From the NCBI GenBank assembly GCA_036561085.1, contig DATBPY010000079.1:1-15560 (forward strand): DNA of 15,560 bases. The letters run 5' to 3'. Positions 1 to 7,598 of this stretch are shown one piece after another. A program made the position numbers and the translations under genes. Under the pieces are notes generated by a model that had not been told where the DNA came from, ran no database searches, and worked only from the letters and a program-made list of their open reading frames with translations. The stretch's first letter is position 1, and every line of letters starts with the position of its first letter. Source of the stretch: CAILHX01 sp036561085. Lineage in GTDB: Bacteria > Pseudomonadota > Gammaproteobacteria > Burkholderiales > Methylophilaceae.

Positions 1-783
1 GTACAATCTTTGCAGCCAGATGCTGAAGGCTGTACGGTGAATTTTGAGCAAGCGGGAGAATTACACAGCATACGCGCGCAACTGACCGTAGTCGCTGACG
101 GCGGCCGCAGTCTCAACAACATCCCCGGTCTGAATCGCGAAACACGCGATTATGGACAGTCTGCTCTGGTTGCCAGAGTCAGGACGGAATTGCCGCATAA
201 TTTCATGGCATTCGAGCGCTTCACTAAAAGCGGCCCGGTAGCATTGTTGCCTTGGAATGCCGAGGAAATGTCGCTTGTGTGGGTGGAAACGCCGGAGCGG
301 GCTGAACAACTGCGCCAATTAAACGACGCGTCATTCTTAAATGATCTGCATCAGCATTTTGGCGACAGACTGGGTAAGTTCACCAGCGTCTCTAATCGCA
401 ACTTATTTCCCCTCAAAATGGCTTCGATACGTCCGGCAACGGCAGAGCATATCGCCGTGATCGGTAATGCCGCACAAACGCTGCATCCTATCGCCGGCCA
501 GGGTTTCAATCTGGGACTGCGCGACGCTTGGGAATTGGCGCAGAGCATAGCGATCACCCCGCAGGCAGAGTTAGGAAATGCAGCTATGCTGGCTGAGTAT
601 AGTCGAAGCCGACGCAAGGATACCGGCGGCGGCATGCTGTTCACCGATTTTCTGGTACAGGCTTTCTCCAAAGACATCCCCATGCTCGGCGGTCTACGGG
701 GCGCAGGGCTGGCTGCACTGGATATGTTCGCGCCTGCCAAACATTACATGATGCGGAAAATGAGTTTTGGGGCACAAAAATGA
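1..783 (+). CDS. ubiH: 2-octaprenyl-6-methoxyphenol hydroxylase UbiH, 3' part (5' end outside window)
   Basis: FAD-dependent aromatic hydroxylase of the UbiH/COQ6 family, which adds a hydroxyl group to the ubiquinone ring at the inner membrane. The frame is open from base 1 (VQSLQPDAEG...), so the gene enters from the left; 260 residues are present against about 390 for the family, and the N-terminal GxGxxG dinucleotide-binding loop is missing. What remains includes the DG motif (VVADGG, about bases 88-105) and the second FAD motif, IGNAAQTLHPIAGQGFNLG starting near base 460. GN in place of the common GD, followed by AAQTLHP, is the form I associate with UbiH itself, which is why I name it rather than UbiI or UbiF. 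The stop codon overlaps the next start as ATGA at 780-783, so the two hydroxylases are probably translated together. Confident in family, fairly confident in subfamily. Confidence 0.88.
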   Translation, partial: VQSLQPDAEGCTVNFEQAGELHSIRAQLTVVADGGRSLNNIPGLNRETRDYGQSALVARVRTELPHNFMAFERFTKSGPVALLPWNAEEMSLVWVETPERAEQLRQLNDASFLNDLHQHFGDRLGKFTSVSNRNLFPLKMASIRPATAEHIAVIGNAAQTLHPIAGQGFNLGLRDAWELAQSIAITPQAELGNAAMLAEYSRSRRKDTGGGMLFTDFLVQAFSKDIPMLGGLRGAGLAALDMFAPAKHYMMRKMSFGAQK

Positions 784-1940
784 CCAAAACCTTCGATGTC
801 GTGATTGTCGGCGGTGGTCTTGTGGGTTCGGTGTTAGCACTTGCATTGGGTAAACGTGGTGTCAGATCGGCTTTGATCGAGACTTCGATGGCGGAACATA
901 GTACCGACGAATGGGATAGCCGCATATATGCTGTCACTCCCGCCAATGCTGAGTTCTTGCGCGACTTGGGGGTATGGGACGTGCTTGAGAGTGCGCGCAT
1001 TACTGCCGTCCACGCGATGCAGATTTGGGGTGACAATAGTGCCTCACCCTTGACGTTCGATGCTTATGGGGCGGGAGTCGCTGAATTGAGTTGGATCGCC
1101 GAAGGCCGCTTAATGCAGAGTGCAATTCTGAATGCTTTGCGGGCCACCCCTGAGGTCGATATCATCTGCCCGGCACGGTGTACCGACCTGAAGTGGGCAT
1201 CAGACATTGCCACGTTGAAATTAGAAGATAGTATGGAATTGACCGCAAAACTGGTGGTCGCGGCCGATGGTGCAAATTCATGGGTGCGCCAGCAGGCAGG
1301 CATCAAGGTAGAAAAGAAATCGTATTTCCAGCAAGGTGTGGTGGCAAATTTTACAATCTCTTTACCGCATCAACATATCGCCAGACAATGGTTCAAACGC
1401 GAAGGCGTGCTGGCATGGTTACCATTGCCGGGTCAACGCATCTCCATGGTGTGGTCGTTGTTCGATGAGCAGGCGAATAATTTATTGAAACTGGAAGCGG
1501 GTGCTTTCTGCGAAACCGTCGCCGAAGCCGGGCAATATGCGCTGGGCACATTGCAGTTGATCACACCTCCAGTCGCTTTCCCGTTAGCTTTACAACGCAG
1601 TGCAGCTTTGATTGCGCCGCGCTTAGCGCTGGTGGGCGATGCAGCGCATCTGGTACATCCGCTGGCCGGTCAGGGGATGAATCTGGGGTTACGTGATGTG
1701 CAATCATTGACTGATATCATTGGCGAATCTGGAGCAGACGCAGGTAACTGGCTGAGTTTGCGGCGTTATGAACGTGCAAGGAAGGCTGATATTTTGGCAA
1801 TGCAGACGGTTACCAATGGCCTGCAGAAGCTATTTAATAATGACAACCCGATGTTGGCTTGGGTAAGGAATACAGGTTTGAATGCGGTGGACAAAGTTTC
1901 GCCGCTCAAGCGTTTATTGATAGCACAGGCGGTAGCCTGA
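780..1940 (+). CDS. UbiH/UbiF/UbiI-family FAD-dependent ubiquinone hydroxylase
   Basis: Complete 386-residue flavoprotein monooxygenase, normal length for the family. Visible motifs in order: N-terminal GGGLVG (residues 11-16) for FAD binding, AADGANS with the DG pair at 163-164, and LVGDAAHLVHPLAGQGMNLG (GD at 286-287), which binds FAD and closes the active site. It should hydroxylate a ring position of ubiquinone different from the one used by the upstream ubiH. Whether it does the C5 step (UbiI), the C6 step (UbiF) or more than one cannot be read from the sequence, since regioselectivity varies among proteobacterial members, so no symbol is given. The start ATG overlaps the ubiH stop by four bases and dsbC follows after 16 bases, so all three are likely one transcript. 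The C-terminal part shows no membrane helix, as expected for a peripheral enzyme. Confidence 0.9.
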   Translation: MTKTFDVVIVGGGLVGSVLALALGKRGVRSALIETSMAEHSTDEWDSRIYAVTPANAEFLRDLGVWDVLESARITAVHAMQIWGDNSASPLTFDAYGAGVAELSWIAEGRLMQSAILNALRATPEVDIICPARCTDLKWASDIATLKLEDSMELTAKLVVAADGANSWVRQQAGIKVEKKSYFQQGVVANFTISLPHQHIARQWFKREGVLAWLPLPGQRISMVWSLFDEQANNLLKLEAGAFCETVAEAGQYALGTLQLITPPVAFPLALQRSAALIAPRLALVGDAAHLVHPLAGQGMNLGLRDVQSLTDIIGESGADAGNWLSLRRYERARKADILAMQTVTNGLQKLFNNDNPMLAWVRNTGLNAVDKVSPLKRLLIAQAVA

Positions 1941-1956
1941 TTTTTTAAGGAATGAC

Positions 1957-2685
1957 ATGTTAAAGAAGTGGTTGATGGGCCTCATGCTTTTGATCTTGAC
2001 CTCTGCGGTACTCGCAGATGAAGCAACAGTGCGCAAAGCGTTTCAACAGGCTTATCCAAAAGTAAAAGTGGAAAGCGTGACCAAAACCCAATACGGCGGG
2101 TTGTATGAAGTCTATGCCGGAGGGCAGCTCATCTATACAGATGAAAATTTCAGTTTTTTCATTGCGGACGGTCGATTGATCGATGTGAAGAACAAGCGCG
2201 ATGTGACCACAGAACGTACAGAGGAATTAAGCCGGATAGATTTTAGTGCCTTGCCGCTGGAACAAGCGATCAAAGTAGTGAAAGGCAACGGCAGCCGTAA
2301 GATAGCGGTGTTTTCCGACCCCGATTGCCCGTTTTGCAAGCAACTGGAACAAGAAGGGCTGGCACCTATCACTGATGTCACTATTTATACGTTTTTGTTT
2401 CCTATAGAGCGCCTGCATCCGAATGCGCCGGACAAAGCAAAAGCGATATGGTGTGCGCCGGATCGCAGTAGAGCCTGGACTAATTGGATGCAAAAAAACA
2501 TTTTGTCGCAGGGAAACACTTCTTGCAGCACACCGCTCGATAGCGTTGCGGTTCTGGCGCAGAAACTAGGGGTTAATAGCACTCCCACACTGTTTTTTAC
2601 CGATGGGGCTAGGATAAGAGGTGCTTATCCGACCGAAGATATCGAAAAAGCATTGAATTTAGCGTCAAAAAAGCCACAAAAATAG
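1957..2685 (+). CDS. dsbC: Periplasmic thiol:disulfide interchange protein DsbC
   Basis: Disulfide isomerase that reshuffles wrong disulfides in periplasmic proteins; family members are V-shaped homodimers kept reduced by DsbD. The 242-residue product begins with a signal peptide (KK, then WLMGLMLLILTSAVLA, cleavage near residue 20). The N-terminal dimerisation domain spans about residues 21-85, followed by a thioredoxin-fold domain with active-site CPFC (C124 and C127, in FSDPDCPFC) and the cis-proline loop STPTLFF (P210). A second cysteine pair, C166 and C190, matches the structural disulfide of E. coli DsbC. The start is supported by AAGGA about five bases upstream of the ATG. Its position 16 bases after a ubiquinone hydroxylase suggests co-transcription. 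Quinone is the final electron acceptor of the Dsb oxidation branch, but a direct link to this isomerase is only inference. Confidence 0.93.
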   Translation: MLKKWLMGLMLLILTSAVLADEATVRKAFQQAYPKVKVESVTKTQYGGLYEVYAGGQLIYTDENFSFFIADGRLIDVKNKRDVTTERTEELSRIDFSALPLEQAIKVVKGNGSRKIAVFSDPDCPFCKQLEQEGLAPITDVTIYTFLFPIERLHPNAPDKAKAIWCAPDRSRAWTNWMQKNILSQGNTSCSTPLDSVAVLAQKLGVNSTPTLFFTDGARIRGAYPTEDIEKALNLASKKPQK

Positions 2686-2836
2686 CATAAATGGTATTTA
2701 GTTATTGACTTATCCAAATTTTTTGCGTGAAAATGCAATTAGGTGTTTGATTCATGCAGTGAATGTGCTTTGCATTTAGGCTTGAAATACAAACTTTTTG
2801 GGGTGCCTACCCGCTATTTGGTTAAGGAAGTCAGCA

Positions 2837-3043
2837 ATGGCAACAGGTATTGTAAAGTGGTTTAACGACGCCAAAGGGTACGGTTTTATTACCCCGGACG
2901 GCGGCGGCGATGATTTGTTCGCACACTTTTCTGCGATCAATGAAGCCGGTTTCAAAACTCTAAAAGAAGGCCAGAAAGTCACTTTTGACGTAGTAGATGG
3001 CCCAAAAGGTAAACAAGCATCAAATATTCAAAAAGCAGCGTGA
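2837..3043 (+). CDS. CspA-family cold-shock protein
   Basis: Single cold-shock domain of 68 residues, the usual size, beginning MATGIVKWFNDAKGYGFI. Such proteins bind single-stranded RNA or DNA and melt secondary structure. RNP1 is present as KGYGFI (the common form is KGFGFI) and RNP2 as DLFAHFS, the variant I associate with betaproteobacteria, against VFVHFS in enterics. The C-terminus GPKGKQASNIQ is also typical. I chose the ATG at 2837 because AAGGAAG lies seven bases upstream and the protein then begins exactly at the family's N-terminus; an in-frame ATG at 2798 would add 13 unrelated residues. About 150 bases separate it from dsbC, long enough for the kind of untranslated leader known from cspA genes. 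A strong terminator follows, so it is probably monocistronic. Confidence 0.95.
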   Translation: MATGIVKWFNDAKGYGFITPDGGGDDLFAHFSAINEAGFKTLKEGQKVTFDVVDGPKGKQASNIQKAA

Positions 3044-3063
3044 CCTTATATACTGTCTTTATG

Positions 3064-3096
3064 AAAACGCGCTGTGTGCAAACCAGCGCGTTTTTT
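3064..3096 (+). terminator. Intrinsic terminator of the cold-shock gene, probably bidirectional
   Basis: An 11-bp perfect stem (AAAACGCGCTG at 3064-3074 pairing with CAGCGCGTTTT at 3084-3094) with a nine-base loop is followed by a run of T to 3096. This is a textbook rho-independent terminator 20 bases after the stop of the cold-shock gene. Read on the other strand the stem ends in TTTT, so it could also stop transcription from the convergent icd, whose stop is at 3107, though with a shorter U tract. Confidence 0.92.
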
Positions 3097-3106
3097 ATTG
3101 CCTCTT

Positions 3107-4342
3107 TTACTGCATATGACTGATGATCTCCGCGCCAAAAGCCGCGCTTCCCACTTGTGTCGCACCTTCCATCTGTGTGGAAAAATCAAAGGTGACGCGT
3201 TTGGAGGTAATAGCTCGCGCTACCCCGTTCAATACCAGATCAGCCGCTTCTTTCCATCCCATATGACGCAGCATCATTTCCGCTGAAAGTATCAGCGAGC
3301 TGGGATTCGCCAGATCTTGTCCCGCGATTTTGGGGGCAGTGCCATGGGTCGCTTCGAACATAGCGACTGAGTCGGACAGATTAGCGCCAGGGGCGATACC
3401 GATACCGCCGACCTGGGCGGCCAGTGCGTCGGAAATGTAATCACCGTTCAGATTCAAAGTGGCTACCACGTCCTGTTTCTCAGGATGCAGCAATATGTCT
3501 TGCAAGAACGCATCTGCAATGCAATCCTTGATGACGATGCCATTGGGCAATTTGCACCATGGTCCGCCGTCTATTTCCATCGCGCCGAATTCCTGCTTGG
3601 CCAGTTCGTAGCCCCAGCTTTTAAAACCGCCTTCGGTGAACTTCATGATATTGCCTTTGTGCACCAAAGTGACGGATTCGCGCCCGTTATCAATCGCGTA
3701 TTGGATGGCGCGGCGGATCAGGCGCTGACTGCCTTCCTTGGAAACCGGCTTGATGCCGATCGCCGAGCTTGCCGGAAAGCGGATCTTCTTGGCACCGCCC
3801 AACTCACCCAGCAGCGCAATGATCTTTTTTACTTCATTACTACCCGCAGCCCATTCGATGCCGGCGTAGATGTCTTCTGTATTTTCACGGAAGATCACCA
3901 TGTCGGTTTTCTCAGGGTGTTTCACAGGGCTGGGCACGCCCTGGAAATATTGTATAGGGCGTAAACATACATACAGATCAAGTGTCTGGCGCAAGGTGAC
4001 GTTTAAGGAGCGGATACCGCCGCCGACAGGCGTCGTCAGAGGACCTTTGATGGAGATCACATAGTCGCGAACCGCTTCTAGAGTTTCATCCGGCAACCAG
4101 CCTCCAGTCAGTTCGAGCGCCTTTTCTCCGGCGTAAACTTCCATCCAGGCGATCTCGCGCTTGCCTTGATAGGCTTTCTTCACCGCCGCATTCACTACCT
4201 GCTGCATGGGCGGCGTGATATCCACACCGATGCCGTCCCCCTCAATAAATGGGATAATCGGCTGGTCGGGTATATTCAGCGTGTTATCTGCATTGACGGT
4301 GATTTTTTTCCCGCTACTGGGGACGACGATTTTCGGTGACAT
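3107..4342 (-). CDS. icd: Isocitrate dehydrogenase (homodimeric, E. coli Icd type)
   Basis: Oxidative decarboxylation of isocitrate to 2-oxoglutarate in the TCA cycle. The product has 411 residues (E. coli 416) and aligns through its length. Counted from the ATG at 4342, the substrate and catalytic residues are present: S112 in GGGIRSLNV (the E. coli Ser113 site phosphorylated by AceK), Y159 in NTEDIY, K229 in LVHKG, D277, D301 and D305. Cofactor-determining positions are unusual: K338 is kept, but I339, A345, F385 and T389 replace E. coli Y345, V351, Y391 and R395, so NADP preference is not certain. A TTG lies directly before the ATG; I prefer the ATG because AGGAGT ends five bases upstream of it. 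The gene diverges from rluE with about 28 bases between start codons and converges on the cold-shock gene. Confidence 0.95.
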   Translation of the reverse strand: MSPKIVVPSSGKKITVNADNTLNIPDQPIIPFIEGDGIGVDITPPMQQVVNAAVKKAYQGKREIAWMEVYAGEKALELTGGWLPDETLEAVRDYVISIKGPLTTPVGGGIRSLNVTLRQTLDLYVCLRPIQYFQGVPSPVKHPEKTDMVIFRENTEDIYAGIEWAAGSNEVKKIIALLGELGGAKKIRFPASSAIGIKPVSKEGSQRLIRRAIQYAIDNGRESVTLVHKGNIMKFTEGGFKSWGYELAKQEFGAMEIDGGPWCKLPNGIVIKDCIADAFLQDILLHPEKQDVVATLNLNGDYISDALAAQVGGIGIAPGANLSDSVAMFEATHGTAPKIAGQDLANPSSLILSAEMMLRHMGWKEAADLVLNGVARAITSKRVTFDFSTQMEGATQVGSAAFGAEIISHMQ

Positions 4343-4364
4343 CAATTACTCCTAAGATACTAAT
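4336..4364 (+). promoter_or_regulatory. Candidate rluE promoter giving a leaderless mRNA
   Basis: GTGACA (4336-4341, 5 of 6 to TTGACA), a 17-base spacer and ACTAAT (4359-4364, 4 of 6 to TATAAT). Initiation 6-8 bases downstream of the -10 would fall on or next to the A of the rluE ATG at 4371. The -35 overlaps the start codon of icd. A perfect dyad, AAGAT-N4-ATCTT (4354-4367), covers the -10. This is pattern-based only. Confidence 0.4.
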
Positions 4365-4370
4365 CTTGCA

Positions 4371-4901
4371 ATGATCATTCTGTTTAACAAGCCTTACGGC
4401 GTCATTTGTCAGTTCAGCCCGCATGAGACCCATGCAACACTGAAAGACTACATTTCGGTATGCAAGATTTATGCCGCAGGCAGGCTGGACACTGACAGCG
4501 AAGGGCTGCTTATTTTAACCGATGATGGCGGCTTGCAGCATCGACTTTCGCACCCCAAGCACAAATTGGCTAAGACTTATTGGGCACAGGTGGAGGGCGT
4601 GCCGACAGAGGCAGAACTGGCGCCATTAAAAAAAGGCGTAGATCTGGGTGATTTTGTTACCCAGCCCGCACAGGTGCGTATCATGGATGAACCTGCAGAT
4701 TTATGGCCCAGAAATCCGCCGATACGTGAACGTAAAGCTATCCCGACCACTTGGTTGGAGATTATGATTAGCGAAGGCAAGAACCGTCAGGTAAGACGCA
4801 TGACGGCCAGCATCGGATTCCCGACCTTGAGATTGATACGCTATGCTATTGGCGGTTACACGCTAGACGGCCTAGCGTCTGGAGAATGGAAACAACTATG
4901 A
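4371..4901 (+). CDS. rluE: 23S rRNA pseudouridine(2457) synthase RluE
   Basis: RsuA/RluB/RluE-type pseudouridine synthase, 176 residues. The family signature is clear: AAGRLDTDSEGLLILT with catalytic Asp at residue 40, then the basic motif EGKNRQVRRMTA. The segments WPRNPPIRERKAIPT and FPTLRLIRYAIGGYTL match RluE rather than RsuA or RluB, so modification of U2457 in 23S rRNA is the likely role. There is no S4-like N-terminal domain, as expected for RluE; E. coli RluE carries a short extra N-terminal tail that is absent here. The start is fixed by an in-frame stop at 4353-4355 with no other start codon before ATG 4371. No Shine-Dalgarno sequence precedes it, which fits a leaderless message. 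The stop overlaps the next gene as ATGA. Confidence 0.9.
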   Translation: MIILFNKPYGVICQFSPHETHATLKDYISVCKIYAAGRLDTDSEGLLILTDDGGLQHRLSHPKHKLAKTYWAQVEGVPTEAELAPLKKGVDLGDFVTQPAQVRIMDEPADLWPRNPPIRERKAIPTTWLEIMISEGKNRQVRRMTASIGFPTLRLIRYAIGGYTLDGLASGEWKQL

Positions 4902-5605
4902 AACCTATCGCGATTTTTCGTCATGCCTCAACCGAAGGTCCGGGCTTCCTCGCAGACTTTTTCGACCAGCATCGCTTGCCCTGGCAATTGACACGGATAG
5001 ACGCAGGCGATGGATTACCGGCATCGGCTAAGGACTACAGCGGTTTGGTGTTTATGGGCGGACCGATGAGCGTGAATGACGATCTGCCCTGGATTCCGCC
5101 GGTACTAAAGCTTATTCAGGAGGCGGTAGCTGCAGATATTCCAGTGTTGGGTCATTGCCTCGGCGGTCAGCTAATGGCGAAGGCATTAGGTGGAGTGGTG
5201 GGCAGCAATAAAGTCAGGGAGATCGGCTGGGGGGAAATCACCGTTGCTGACAATGACAAAGCCCGGCACTGGTTTGGTGACACCAAAAACTTCTCCGGTT
5301 TTCATTGGCACGGCGAGACTTTTTCTCTGCCGCAGGGCGCTACGCGCTTACTTTCGAGCGCTTACTGCGAAAATCAGGCATTCGCCATCGGCAAACATCT
5401 AGGGTTTCAGTGCCATGTCGAAATGACTGCAAAGATGGTGCAGGAATGGTGCCATGTTGGTGCGGCTGAGATCGCACAGCCTATCACCAGCCCTGCGGTA
5501 CAACCGGTAGAAGAGATCGAGCGCGATCTGGTATCGAGAATCGAAAAGCTGAATGCGATCGCCGAAGGGATTTACACGCAATGGATATGGGGTTTGTCGC
5601 GCTGA
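4898..5605 (+). CDS. Class I glutamine amidotransferase-like protein (GMP synthase-like GATase family)
   Basis: Stand-alone glutaminase-fold protein of 235 residues. The triad is complete: C87 in the nucleophile elbow GHCLGGQ, and H173 and E175 in GFQCHVEM. An oxyanion-type segment MGGPMSVND sits at about residues 53-61. The family (COG0518-like) includes gamma-glutamyl transfer and hydrolysis enzymes; the true substrate is unknown and this is not GuaA, since the synthetase domain is absent. I start it at ATG 4898, which overlaps the rluE stop by four bases; an in-frame ATG at 4886 is possible, but GGAG at 4881-4884 would be only one base from it. Translation is likely coupled to rluE. A 7-bp hairpin (4860-4878) lies just before GGAG. 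The gene converges on tgpA with six bases between stops. Confidence 0.85.
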   Translation: MKPIAIFRHASTEGPGFLADFFDQHRLPWQLTRIDAGDGLPASAKDYSGLVFMGGPMSVNDDLPWIPPVLKLIQEAVAADIPVLGHCLGGQLMAKALGGVVGSNKVREIGWGEITVADNDKARHWFGDTKNFSGFHWHGETFSLPQGATRLLSSAYCENQAFAIGKHLGFQCHVEMTAKMVQEWCHVGAAEIAQPITSPAVQPVEEIERDLVSRIEKLNAIAEGIYTQWIWGLSR

Positions 5606-5611
5606 GTAATT

Positions 5612-7588
5612 CTATCCAGTGCTGATTGAGCGCGTTCCTAATTTGGTTATTTTCAGTTCATTTACATAGTGTGCTAATTGTTCCATTGCTTCAATACTTT
5701 TGTTTCCACCGTAACGCAGCGGCAGATATAGTTCCACTATCATTTCTATCACGGGCTGGCTGGCTGGGAAAGTTTGGGCTGCACGTACCGCAAAATCCAA
5801 CGGCCCTTCCGCAGAATCCCGCTGCAGGCCTGCTCGCGCTAATTTATTCTGAAATTTGATCCATGCCGATTGAATGGCATCATGATCCTTGTTTGCTGGT
5901 CGTAGTATCCATAGTGCGATCAATCCCACAATCGCGATGAGCAGACAACTCAACCACAATGCCATGTCGCCGCGACTCACTTTGTTGCCGGTGATCTTTG
6001 ACAGAAATTCTGTCTGCCGTTGCTGGTTATAACCCAGTACCCATTGGTTCCAGTCGTTATTGACGGCATCCCATCCCAGATTCAGGCGGCGGAAAAGGCT
6101 GGGTCTGGCCAAGGCGGGTAGCGATTCATCGGCAGGCAAGGCGCTGGCGATACCCGATTCGACTCGTTGCGGCGCAACCGCAGAAGTGGGATCGACGCGT
6201 ACCCAGCCGCGACCATCTATCCATACTTCTGCCCATGCATGGGCATCGGTCTGGCGCACAATCATATATTCACCCAGTGCATTGAATTCTCCGCCCTGAT
6301 AACCGGTTACGACCCGGGCAGGCAAGCCTGCTGCCCGCATCAGGAATACGAAGCTACTTGCGTAGTGCTCGCAAAAACCTTTTCTGGTGTTGAACAAGAA
6401 TCCGTCTACTGCACTGGCGCCAAGCGGAGGCGGCGTCAGGGTATAGCTGAAATCATGGGCAAACATACTCATCGCTTTTTGTATCAATTCGTCTGGGTTG
6501 CTGGTTTGCGCAGCCCAGTCTTTGGCAAGCTCACGTGCCCGCTCATTGCCGAATTCCGGTAGCCGTAAAGCGCGCGTACGATCGCTTTCATCCAGCGCGC
6601 TATTGTCGTGATGACGCAGTACAGAAGTCGCTTCATAACGGATGCGAGTGCGTACCGGCTGGCGTGACTGATACTGATAATCTTCGGTGAGAAAACCGGC
6701 ACTGCCGGTTTTGACAGGTGTATCCAATACCAGCAACCAGGGTTTGTTGTGCGGTTCCAGCGTGACTGTATATGTGAGTGGGGCGCTATCGAGGCTTAGA
6801 GCATTGTTTGTTGAAGCCGACTCAGTATGGTTTGAACGCCAGACACTACCGTCATAGTCCCACAACACCGGGCCGCGCCAATAAAGCTGGGAAGCATCTG
6901 GTGCATTGCCATGAAATGCGACGCGGAAAGCCACTGCATCTGAACGGGATAAGTTGCTGATGCTGCCCGGTCTCATTTCGTCAGCTAACCCGGTCATGCC
7001 GCGTGTTGCGTCTCTCGGTACCCCCCATAATGGTCCTGGAGCACGCGGGAAAAGTACGAAAAGTATCAGCATCACCGGTAGCGCCTGAGCGATCAACCGT
7101 CCGCCAAGAGAGAGCAGGACATTACTTTTTACTTCTTTCTCTCTCTGGTTAAGACTGATCAAAGCAGTGGTAAGTGCTAACAAAGGGGCGATGGTGAGAA
7201 CCGCTATCAGTAAAGTTTGCGAGAACAGAAAAGTGCAAATGGTGAAGAAATAGCCAAGCAGCACAACCAGAGTAAAGTCGCGCAAAGATCGCGATTCCAT
7301 CACCTTGAAAGCTAGCAATAATGTGAATAATGCGGTGCTGGCATCGCGCCCTGCAAGTCCGCCAAAAGTATATAACACGCCCAACGCGGCAATTACTACC
7401 AGTGGAAGCAGTATTAGATTCCCAGGCAGTTTTATAGCAGGATTATTCTGCTGGCGCACTGCCAGCCAGTACCGCCAGCCCAGTAAAAGGGCGGCTGAAA
7501 CTACTATCCATGTTGCCTGATAAGGCGCATGCAGTGCCAGTATCAGCCCCAGTGAAAGTAATACCCAGCGTAGTTGTAGGATACTCAT
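5612..7588 (-). CDS. tgpA: TgpA-type transmembrane transglutaminase-like protein (DUF3488/transglutaminase core)
   Basis: Inner-membrane protein of 658 residues with an N-terminal block of about five or six hydrophobic helices (roughly residues 5-180), a soluble region, a transglutaminase/protease-like domain and one further helix near residues 542-562 with a cytoplasmic tail. The catalytic triad is visible: C406 in KGFCEHYA, H450 in TDAHAWAEVW and D466 in WVRVDPT. The equivalent Pseudomonas protein TgpA has a periplasmic catalytic domain and is needed for viability; its substrate is not established. The ATG at 7588 follows GAGG/AGGAT, which overlaps the stop of the DUF58 gene ten bases upstream, so the two are probably translated from one message. 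Being last in the MoxR-DUF58-transglutaminase order is the typical arrangement. Confidence 0.92.
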   Translation of the reverse strand: MSILQLRWVLLSLGLILALHAPYQATWIVVSAALLLGWRYWLAVRQQNNPAIKLPGNLILLPLVVIAALGVLYTFGGLAGRDASTALFTLLLAFKVMESRSLRDFTLVVLLGYFFTICTFLFSQTLLIAVLTIAPLLALTTALISLNQREKEVKSNVLLSLGGRLIAQALPVMLILFVLFPRAPGPLWGVPRDATRGMTGLADEMRPGSISNLSRSDAVAFRVAFHGNAPDASQLYWRGPVLWDYDGSVWRSNHTESASTNNALSLDSAPLTYTVTLEPHNKPWLLVLDTPVKTGSAGFLTEDYQYQSRQPVRTRIRYEATSVLRHHDNSALDESDRTRALRLPEFGNERARELAKDWAAQTSNPDELIQKAMSMFAHDFSYTLTPPPLGASAVDGFLFNTRKGFCEHYASSFVFLMRAAGLPARVVTGYQGGEFNALGEYMIVRQTDAHAWAEVWIDGRGWVRVDPTSAVAPQRVESGIASALPADESLPALARPSLFRRLNLGWDAVNNDWNQWVLGYNQQRQTEFLSKITGNKVSRGDMALWLSCLLIAIVGLIALWILRPANKDHDAIQSAWIKFQNKLARAGLQRDSAEGPLDFAVRAAQTFPASQPVIEMIVELYLPLRYGGNKSIEAMEQLAHYVNELKITKLGTRSISTG

Positions 7589-7598
7589 GTGGGCATCC

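Noticed and set aside
351..740. 129-residue open frame opposite ubiH
   Set aside because: Antisense to conserved FAD-binding coding sequence; composition is that of a shadow frame.
2705..2733. TTGACT-N17-TGAAAA as a cold-shock gene promoter
   Set aside because: The -35 is good but the -10 matches only 3 of 6 positions; other combinations in this AT-rich gap are equally weak, so no promoter is called.
2801..2812. GGGT-GCCT-ACCC mini hairpin in the cold-shock gene leader
   Set aside because: Only four pairs; too short to separate from chance, and no recognised cold-box sequence is nearby.
3485..3964. 159-residue open frame opposite icd
   Set aside because: It is wholly antisense to a clearly functional isocitrate dehydrogenase, has no ribosome-binding site and no recognisable family pattern.
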